DNA of 18,679 nucleotides from Deltaproteobacteria bacterium UBA5799 (GTDB lineage Bacteria; Desulfobacterota; GWC2-55-46), in the NCBI GenBank assembly GCA_002418185.1, contig DIDN01000096.1, forward strand, positions 1-18,679, read 5' to 3'. Positions 1-5,883 of the stretch are shown one piece after another. The notes under the pieces were generated by a model that was given only the letters and a program-made list of their open reading frames with translations, did no database searches and was not told where the DNA came from. The position numbers and the translations under genes are program-made. Within the stretch, counting starts at the first letter, position 1. Each line of letters opens with the position of its first letter.

Positions 1-7
1 CTTTGTC

Positions 8-68
8 AGGCCGGGAATAAAAAATGCTCACATATTAACGTATATGCTCCGCTTTTTATTCCCGGCCT
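8..68. repeat. Long perfect inverted repeat (16-bp arms)
   Basis: The arm at 8-23 (AGGCCGGGAATAAAAA) is the exact reverse complement of 53-68. The 29-base centre holds a smaller CATAT/ATATG stem (31-35 with 42-46) and a direct repeat of ATGCTC (24-29 and 44-49). The G+C-rich part is at the outside and the A/T tract at the inside, the reverse of an intrinsic terminator, and no T-run follows. A competing short stem CCCGG-CCTT-CCGGG lies at 61-74. It may be a miniature mobile or extragenic palindromic element, or a structured 3' end of the upstream gene; its function is unknown. Confidence 0.6.
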
Positions 69-89
69 TCCGGGAAAAGCGAGAAAAAT

Positions 90-116
90 CTCTAATATTT
101 AGAGGTTGCCTATAAT
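90..116 (+). promoter_or_regulatory. Possible pdxA promoter with operator-like dyad
   Basis: A perfect -10 hexamer TATAAT lies at 111-116. No good -35 is visible at the right spacing, but a dyad CTCTAA-TAT-TTAGAG (90-95 and 99-104) occupies the place where a -35 or a regulator would sit. Transcription would start near 123 and leave an untranslated leader of about 80 bases containing the interspersed repeat. The absence of a -35 could mean activator dependence, or that the box is a chance match. Confidence 0.35.
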
Positions 117-145
117 GTCATTCTGAGCGTAGCGAAGAATCTGCA
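116..145. repeat. Interspersed 'TCATTCTGAGCG...GAAGAATCT' repeat
   Basis: The bases from TGTCATTCTGAGCG through AGCGAAGAATCTGCA match a short dispersed element known from many unrelated bacterial genomes. Read on the minus strand it yields the familiar spurious peptide ILRYAQND. The ends pair imperfectly (ATTCT 120-124 with AGAAT 136-140). Only one copy is visible here. It lies in the leader between the putative pdxA -10 box and the start codon. Recognition is from memory of the family; nothing here shows mobility. Confidence 0.6.
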
Positions 146-201
146 TTGTACAATTTGAGTTTTCACGTGATTCCTCCTGCAAAACGGCCTCTGGAAAAAT
201 C

Positions 202-1173
202 ATGAAACCGAACATAGCCATAACAATGGGCGACCCGGCAGGGGTCGGCCCCGAACTCGCGCTCAAGGCCCTCGGAGACAGGAAAGTGAGGGCGCTCTGT
301 AACCCCGTAGTCGTCGGGGACGCGGGGCTCCTCCGGCACCTTGCCGGGAGGCTCGGCCTGAGGCCGCCGCGCGAGGGAGAGGTCTTAGGGGTCTCCAGGC
401 TCGACCTCAAAAGGCTCAAGCCGGGAAAACCGTCGAAAGCCGCCGGAGAGGCGCTCATAAGCTATATCGAAGAGGCGGTCTTCATGACCGCCATAGGCGA
501 CGCGGACGCCATGGTGACCTGCCCCATAAGCAAGGAGGCGGCGAAGCTCGCGGGCTTCCAATTTCCCGGGCACACGGAGTTCATAGCAGAGCTTACAAAC
601 ACCGAAGACTTCGTCATGATGCTCGGCGGAAGCGACCTCAAGGTCGTGCTCGTTACCATACACGAGGCGCTTAAGGACGTGCCCGGGCTCGTCACTGAAA
701 GAGCGGTCCTGAAGGCGCTCCGCGTAACGCACCGGGCCTTTACGCGGGACTTTCGCATCAAGGGGCCGAGGATAGCGGTCTGCGGCTTGAACCCGCACGC
801 CGGGGAGGGCGGCATCTTCGGGGACGAGGAGAGAAAGTCGGTCGGCCCGGCTGTCAGGAAGGCCCGGAAAGAGGGCATAAACGCGCTGGGGCCGCTCCCG
901 GCGGACACGGTATTTTACAGGGCCGCGAGGAAAAAGGAGTTCGACTGCGTGCTCGCCATGTACCACGACCAGGGGCTCGGGCCGCTCAAGCTGCTGCACT
1001 TCGAGGACGGGGTTAACGCAACGCTGGGTCTACCCATAATAAGGACATCCGTAGACCACGGCACTGCCTATGATATCGCTTGGAAGGGCGCTGCGAGCTG
1101 CAAAAGCCTCAGGGCGGCGATAGAGACGGCGGTTCTCATGGCTGTGAACAGAGGGAAGGAGGAAAGCAATTGA
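202..1173 (+). CDS. pdxA: 4-hydroxythreonine-4-phosphate dehydrogenase
   Basis: PdxA oxidises 4-phosphohydroxy-L-threonine with NAD(P)+ to an aminoketone that PdxJ condenses with deoxyxylulose 5-phosphate, in cytoplasmic pyridoxal-phosphate synthesis. The 323-residue length is normal for the family (E. coli about 329). The N-terminal block MGDPAGVGPE is at residues 9-18. Divalent-metal histidines are visible at H154 (TIHEAL), H199 (NPHAGEGG) and H255 (YHDQG). Further family blocks are CPISKEA near 107 and FPGHTEF near 121. The ATG start gives the canonical N-terminus; the ribosome-binding site in front is weak. Codon use is typical of the backbone. Adjacency to uvrA is known from related genomes, but here an A+T-rich gene starts directly on the stop codon. 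Identification is firm. Confidence 0.97.
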   Translation: MKPNIAITMGDPAGVGPELALKALGDRKVRALCNPVVVGDAGLLRHLAGRLGLRPPREGEVLGVSRLDLKRLKPGKPSKAAGEALISYIEEAVFMTAIGDADAMVTCPISKEAAKLAGFQFPGHTEFIAELTNTEDFVMMLGGSDLKVVLVTIHEALKDVPGLVTERAVLKALRVTHRAFTRDFRIKGPRIAVCGLNPHAGEGGIFGDEERKSVGPAVRKARKEGINALGPLPADTVFYRAARKKEFDCVLAMYHDQGLGPLKLLHFEDGVNATLGLPIIRTSVDHGTAYDIAWKGAASCKSLRAAIETAVLMAVNRGKEESN

Positions 1174-1746
1174 ATGAAAGAATACATCCTTCTTATTCTA
1201 AATGATCTTTTTTCATCTAAAGAGTGGATTATTGCTTTATTTAGTGCTCTTTTAGGTTCTATTGTAGGAGCGGTCGGCACATATTTTGTTCATAGAAAGC
1301 ATACAAAAGACTTAGAGGAAAAACAAAGACTCAATTTGGCAAAAGCTCTTTCAATTGAGATTGCATCACTTTGGGAAAGATATATGAATATTGCAGGAAA
1401 ACAGATTGAGGAAGCAAACGATAATAAGCCAATATTAATAGATTGCCCAGAAACTTACCGTAACTATTTCGTCATTTTTGATCAATCCTCAAATTTAGTG
1501 GGTTTATTTAACCAAGACACTCTCAAAAAAGTTATAGAAGGTTATATAAATTGGAAAGCTTTTCTCGATGAAATGATCGAGTATGGAAAAATGACGACTC
1601 GATATAGGAACGCACAAAATTCAATTCAGTGCGCCTCAGATTTAAATAATGAGATCCAAGAGCATTTCGATATTTTTAGAAAGAGGCATTTCGAAATAAA
1701 AAGAATGTCAGAAGAGACAATCTTAATGCTTGGTCAGATCAAATAG
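1174..1746 (+). CDS. Hypothetical single-pass membrane protein, A+T-rich
   Basis: This 190-residue protein has one hydrophobic segment (about residues 17-38, WIIALFSALLGSIVGAVGTY) followed by positive residues (HRKHTK), which predicts an N-terminal anchor with a helical, charged cytoplasmic body. Two parts, EIASLWERY (about 62-70) and YFVIFDQSSNLVGLF (about 108-122), resemble blocks in widespread uncharacterised single-pass bacterial proteins; I cannot assign a function. The ATG follows the pdxA TGA with no gap, and the ribosome-binding site AAGGAGGA (1156-1162) lies inside pdxA, so the two should be translationally coupled. Base composition is far more A+T-rich than pdxA or uvrA and the codons differ (AAA, TTT, ATT rather than AAG, TTC, ATA), which points to horizontal acquisition. 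No terminator or insertion-sequence end is recognised around it. Confidence 0.75.
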   Translation: MKEYILLILNDLFSSKEWIIALFSALLGSIVGAVGTYFVHRKHTKDLEEKQRLNLAKALSIEIASLWERYMNIAGKQIEEANDNKPILIDCPETYRNYFVIFDQSSNLVGLFNQDTLKKVIEGYINWKAFLDEMIEYGKMTTRYRNAQNSIQCASDLNNEIQEHFDIFRKRHFEIKRMSEETILMLGQIK

Positions 1747-1833
1747 TGATAAGTGCCTCTTTTTTGTTGTACATAGTCCTTTAGGCAGCGAACAGAAAGA
1801 GACGGCATTAAGCTGGCCGTTTGAAAGACGGAG

Positions 1834-4680
1834 ATGAACAGGATAGTAATAAAGGGCGCGAGGGTGCATAACCTCAAGTCCATAGACCTCGAGATACCGA
1901 GGGACAGGCTCGTCGTAATAACAGGAGTTTCAGGCTCGGGAAAGTCCTCGCTCGCCTTTGACACCATTTACGCCGAAGGGCAGAGGAGGTATGTGGAGAG
2001 CCTCTCTGTCTATGCCAGGCAGTTCCTCGAGCAGATGGACAAGCCTGACGTGGAGTCCATTGAAGGGCTCTCTCCGGCCATTTCAATAGAGCAGAAGACC
2101 ACCTCCCGGAACCCCCGCTCGACCGTCGGAACAGTTACGGAGGTCTACGACTACCTCCGTCTCCTTTTCGCCAGGGTCGGCAAGCCCCACTGCTTCAACT
2201 GCGGACGCCCCATCGCCTCACAGACCATACAGGAGATGGCCGACAGGGTGGCAGGTCTTCCGCCGGGCTCGAGGATAGTCCTCCTCTCGCCCGTGGTCCG
2301 GGGCCGCAAGGGGGAGTACAGGAAGGAGCTCGAGTCCCTGAGGAAGGACGGCTATACCAAGGCCAGGATAGACGGCGAGGCGCGCGACCTTGAGGACGTC
2401 ATCGTCCTCGACAAGAGAAAGAAGCACTCGATAGACGTAATCATAGACAGGCTCGTAATAAAGGAGGGGATACTGCGGAGGCTCACCGACTCGCTCGAAG
2501 CGGCCTCGCGCCTTTCCGGCGGCCTGGTAAAGATAGAGGTCGTTGGCGGAAGGGAGCTCCTCTTCAACGAGAAGCTCTCGTGCGCCCAGTGCGGCATAAG
2601 CTACCCGGAGATAAGCCCCACCACCTTTTCGTTCAACAGCCCCTACGGGGCATGCCCGGAGTGCAAGGGTCTCGGCGAGAAGTTCTACTTCGACCCCGAG
2701 CTCGTCATACCCGACCCGGGCCTCTCGATAAAAGAGGGGGCGATAGCCCCCTGGAGCAGGTCCGGCGGCAAGAAGGCCGCCTCCTGGTACCTGAACATGC
2801 TCTCCTCGCTTGCGAGGCACTACAAGTTCAGCCTGGATACGCAGGTCAAGAAGCTCCCGCCGGTGGTCAGGGAGATAATCCTCAACGGCTCCGGAGAGGA
2901 AGAGATCGAGTTCAGGCACGACGGCGAGAAGAGCAAATACGCCTACACCGCACCCTTCGAGGGCGTGCTCGCAAATCTTGAAAGACGCTACCGCGAGACC
3001 GACTCCGAGGACGTCAGGACAGACCTCGAAAGGTTCATGAACTCGCAGCCCTGCCCGGTTTGCGAAGGGTCGAGGCTCAAGAAAGAGGCCCTGTTCGTAA
3101 AAATCGGGAACAGGTCCATACGGGACATCGCAGCCATGTCCATAAAGGAGGCGATCGAGTTCTTCAAAACCCTCAAGCTTACCGCGTTCGAGCAGGAGAT
3201 AGCCAGAAGGGTCCTGAAGGAAATTGGCGAGAGGCTCGGTTTTCTCTCGAAGGTCGGGCTGGATTACATCTCCCTTGACAGGCCTGCCGCGACCCTTTCA
3301 GGCGGCGAAGGGCAGAGAATAAGGCTCGCAACCCAGATAGGGAGCTCGCTCGTGGGGGTCCTCTACATACTGGACGAGCCTTCGATAGGGCTCCACCAGA
3401 GGGACAACAGGCGCCTCCTTGAGGCGCTGAAGAGGCTCAGGGACATGGGGAACTCGGTCATAATCGTAGAGCACGACGAGGAGACCATGAGCGAGGCCGA
3501 CCACATTATCGACATGGGCCCGGGGGCCGGGCTCTCGGGCGGCCGGATAGTGGCCCAGGGGACTTTCGATGAAATCGTCTCAAGCGAAAATTCCCTTACG
3601 GGCAAGTACCTCTCCGGCTCTTTGACTATTCCGGTGCCGGAGGAGAGGAAAAGGCCTGACAAGAGGTTCCTTACGATAAAGGGGGCGAAGGCGAATAATC
3701 TCAAGAAACTGAACGTCCGTTTCCCCCTCGGGCTCATGACCTGCGTGACCGGGGTCTCGGGCTCGGGCAAGAGCACTCTCGTTGTGGACACCCTGTACAG
3801 GAACCTCGCCCGGAGGCTCTACGACTCGAAGGAGAGGGCGGGTGAGGTTTCATCCATCACCGGGCTCGAGCACATAGACAAGGTCGTGGACATAGACCAG
3901 ACCCCCATTGGCCGGACCCCGCGCTCGAACCCCGCGACCTACACCGGCCTCTTCACTCCCATAAGGGACCTCTTCAGCCAGCTCCCCGAGGCAAAGGTCA
4001 GGGGCTACAGCCCCGGCAGGTTCAGCTTCAACGTAAAGGGCGGCAGGTGCGAGTCCTGCAAGGGCGACGGGCTCATAAAGGTCGAGATGCACTTCCTCCC
4101 GGACGTCTACGTGACCTGCGACGCGTGCGGCGGCCAGAGGTATAACCGCGACACTTTGGAAATAAGGTACAAGGGCCGGAACATATCCGAGTGCCTGGAC
4201 CTCTCGGTTGCCGAGGCGCTCGCCTTTTTCGAGAACATCCCGCAGGTGAGGGACAAGCTCAAGACCCTTAACGACGTCGGGCTCGGCTACATAAAGCTCG
4301 GCCAGGCCTCAACGACACTTTCAGGGGGCGAGGCGCAGAGGATCAAGCTCGCCCGGGAGCTTTCGAAGAGGGCCACAGGAAAGACCCTCTACATACTCGA
4401 CGAGCCCACCACGGGCCTCCATTTCGCGGACATACACAAGCTCCTTGAGGTGCTCAAAAGCCTCCGCGACGCCGGGAACACCATCATCATAATCGAGCAC
4501 AACCTCGACGTAATAAAATCCGCCGACCACATAATAGACCTCGGCCCCGAGGGCGGCGACCAGGGCGGCGAGATAGTGGCCGAAGGCACGCCCGAGCATG
4601 TGGCAGGGGTAAAGGGCTCGCATACCGGGACGTACTTGAAGGGCGCCCTCGGCCAGATGAGGTTTGCCCAGTCAAGGTAA
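1834..4680 (+). CDS. uvrA: Excinuclease ABC subunit A
   Basis: UvrA is the dimeric ATP-binding damage sensor of nucleotide excision repair; it loads UvrB on distorted DNA. The 948-residue protein is full length (E. coli 940). It has two ABC modules: Walker A GVSGSGKS at 31-38 and about 640-647, ABC signatures LSGGEGQR near 488 and LSGGEAQR near 829, and Walker B LYILDEP in each half. Zinc-binding cysteine pairs are visible: C250/C253 with C274/C277, and C739/C742 with C762/C765. A further CFNC pair is at C120/C123. The ATG is preceded by GACGGAG. Codon use is that of the backbone. No LexA-type box was recognised in the short upstream region (1747-1833), which holds only a T-rich tract and a weak ACGGC/GCCGT stem. 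Confidence 0.98.
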   Translation: MNRIVIKGARVHNLKSIDLEIPRDRLVVITGVSGSGKSSLAFDTIYAEGQRRYVESLSVYARQFLEQMDKPDVESIEGLSPAISIEQKTTSRNPRSTVGTVTEVYDYLRLLFARVGKPHCFNCGRPIASQTIQEMADRVAGLPPGSRIVLLSPVVRGRKGEYRKELESLRKDGYTKARIDGEARDLEDVIVLDKRKKHSIDVIIDRLVIKEGILRRLTDSLEAASRLSGGLVKIEVVGGRELLFNEKLSCAQCGISYPEISPTTFSFNSPYGACPECKGLGEKFYFDPELVIPDPGLSIKEGAIAPWSRSGGKKAASWYLNMLSSLARHYKFSLDTQVKKLPPVVREIILNGSGEEEIEFRHDGEKSKYAYTAPFEGVLANLERRYRETDSEDVRTDLERFMNSQPCPVCEGSRLKKEALFVKIGNRSIRDIAAMSIKEAIEFFKTLKLTAFEQEIARRVLKEIGERLGFLSKVGLDYISLDRPAATLSGGEGQRIRLATQIGSSLVGVLYILDEPSIGLHQRDNRRLLEALKRLRDMGNSVIIVEHDEETMSEADHIIDMGPGAGLSGGRIVAQGTFDEIVSSENSLTGKYLSGSLTIPVPEERKRPDKRFLTIKGAKANNLKKLNVRFPLGLMTCVTGVSGSGKSTLVVDTLYRNLARRLYDSKERAGEVSSITGLEHIDKVVDIDQTPIGRTPRSNPATYTGLFTPIRDLFSQLPEAKVRGYSPGRFSFNVKGGRCESCKGDGLIKVEMHFLPDVYVTCDACGGQRYNRDTLEIRYKGRNISECLDLSVAEALAFFENIPQVRDKLKTLNDVGLGYIKLGQASTTLSGGEAQRIKLARELSKRATGKTLYILDEPTTGLHFADIHKLLEVLKSLRDAGNTIIIIEHNLDVIKSADHIIDLGPEGGDQGGEIVAEGTPEHVAGVKGSHTGTYLKGALGQMRFAQSR

Positions 4681-4780
4681 GCTTCCGGCCAGCCATTCGA
4701 AATCCCCTCAAAATCCATATCTCGACCGTCCGGGGCAGGCCCGCCTATATTGGACGTTTGTTCAGATGGGCGCTTCCTTT

Positions 4781-4841
4781 TTGACATTGTCATTTATGCC
4801 TCGCTTTGTTAAACTCGAAGCAATTGTGCAGGTTGCACCTG
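4781..4841 (+). promoter_or_regulatory. Candidate promoter and dyad upstream of the AAA+/protease pair
   Basis: A consensus -35 TTGACA lies at 4781-4786. The best -10 at 18-base spacing is only TTTGTT (4805-4810), so the promoter is tentative. Downstream, before the first gene, is a compact dyad CAGGT-TGC-ACCTG (4829-4841) that overlaps a second one, GTGCA-GGT-TGCAC. It could be an operator for a regulator encoded elsewhere, or a leader hairpin. The uvrA-to-ATPase gap (4681-4884) shows no other gene. Just upstream of the ATPase start is a trivial 4-codon reading frame, ATG AAT GAG TAA (4871-4882), and no strong ribosome-binding site. Confidence 0.35.
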
Positions 4842-4884
4842 GGGCCCTTTGACTATCTATCTCTTTTAAAATGAATGAGTAAAT

Positions 4885-5883
4885 ATGGCACGCTCAGACT
4901 TACTTCTTAATCTCGTACGGTCCGGTGCGAAAGGTGATCAAGTGACTTTTCGCAAGGCTATTGAAGCCTTAGTCGCAGACGAACGATCAAAGCAACATCA
5001 TGTACTTGCCGACCGCCTTGCTGCTCATCTCGTGCAGAACGGTAATGGAACAAGTGCGCCTTTGTCTGGAGGTATAAAAAACAGTCAATTTACTGACCTA
5101 TTTTATCATATTGAGCCACGCCGCCGCCTTCATGATATCATTCTCCCTTCCTCTGTAGAATTGGCATGCAAAGAGCTTGCTGAAGAACAGCATCGGAGTG
5201 ACCTTCTCCGAGCCCATAATCTTGAGCCGCGGAATAGAGTGCTTCTTGCTGGTCCCCCAGGGAATGGAAAGACTTCATTGGCTGAGGTTCTGGCTACAGA
5301 GTTGGCTGTACCCCTTCTTGTAGTGCGATATGAAGCCATAATTGCCAGCTATCTTGGAGAGACAGCCATCAGAATCTCTCGCCTATTCGACCAGGTTCGA
5401 ACCCGCCGGTGCGTTTTATTTTTTGATGAATTTGATGTCGTCGGCAAGGAAAGAGGCGACATCCATGAAACGGGCGAGATTAAGCGTGTTGTGAGTTCCT
5501 TACTCTTACAGGTAGATGCGTTACCAAGCTATGTAGTAGTGGTAACTGCAACGAATCACCCTGAGCTGCTTGACCGAGCAGTCTGGCGACGATTTCAGTT
5601 ACGAATGGAACTTCCATCTCCCACCCCAAAAATGATTGAGGAATGGTTTAGACGATTTGAAGAGCGATTAGGCGAAAAACTTGGTGTTTCTTTGACCATT
5701 CTATCCAAACAATTGAAAGGGGCCAATTTCGCGGAAATCGAGCAGTTTGGTCAAGATATTCAGCGCCGTTATGTGCTCTCGCTTCCCCAAACTAATATGC
5801 CACAGATCGTCAAGGAGAGATTAAATCAGTGGGATCACCGATATAGCATAGCCTCGGATAAGCGGGAGAAGAGCAATGCCTGA
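4885..5883 (+). CDS. ietA: AAA+ ATPase of an IetA-like defence pair
   Basis: This 332-residue protein has a single AAA+ module. Walker A GPPGNGKT is at 123-130, Walker B VLFFDEFD at 177-184, sensor-1 TATN at 221-224, and the second-region-of-homology arginines (LLDRAVWRRF, R231 and R235/R236) near 228-237. Residues 1-115 form a helical leader of unknown role. No signal peptide or membrane segment is seen, so it should be cytoplasmic. The next gene, a subtilisin-like protease, overlaps it by 8 bases, so the two are surely cotranscribed. AAA+ ATPase plus S8 protease is the organisation of IetA/IetS, first described as a plasmid-stability pair in Agrobacterium and later reported as an anti-phage system. 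Base composition is closer to 50% G+C than the flanks, which suggests transfer. The AAA+ assignment is firm; the IetA name rests on pairing and memory of the family. Confidence 0.85.
   Translation: MARSDLLLNLVRSGAKGDQVTFRKAIEALVADERSKQHHVLADRLAAHLVQNGNGTSAPLSGGIKNSQFTDLFYHIEPRRRLHDIILPSSVELACKELAEEQHRSDLLRAHNLEPRNRVLLAGPPGNGKTSLAEVLATELAVPLLVVRYEAIIASYLGETAIRISRLFDQVRTRRCVLFFDEFDVVGKERGDIHETGEIKRVVSSLLLQVDALPSYVVVVTATNHPELLDRAVWRRFQLRMELPSPTPKMIEEWFRRFEERLGEKLGVSLTILSKQLKGANFAEIEQFGQDIQRRYVLSLPQTNMPQIVKERLNQWDHRYSIASDKREKSNA

Noticed and set aside
8..68. Reading the long inverted repeat as an intrinsic terminator
   Set aside because: The A/T tract is at the inside of the stem and no T-run follows the outer G+C arm.
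99..458. Minus-strand frame overlapping the pdxA start, ending in QILRYAQND
   Set aside because: The end is the translated dispersed repeat and the rest is antisense to pdxA.
1747..1833. Terminator for the orphan membrane gene at the CTCTTTTTT tract
   Set aside because: No stable stem lies directly before the T-run; only a distant and weak AGAAGAG complement can be drawn.
2218..2919. Long minus-strand open frames inside uvrA, and similar ones opposite pdxA and manC
   Set aside because: Shadow frames of strongly conserved + strand genes; their compositions are artefacts of the coding strand and they lack ribosome-binding sites.
4664..4852. Small + strand frame over the uvrA stop and the spacer
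   Set aside because: No motif or ribosome-binding site; overlaps the end of uvrA and covers the probable promoter of the ATPase.
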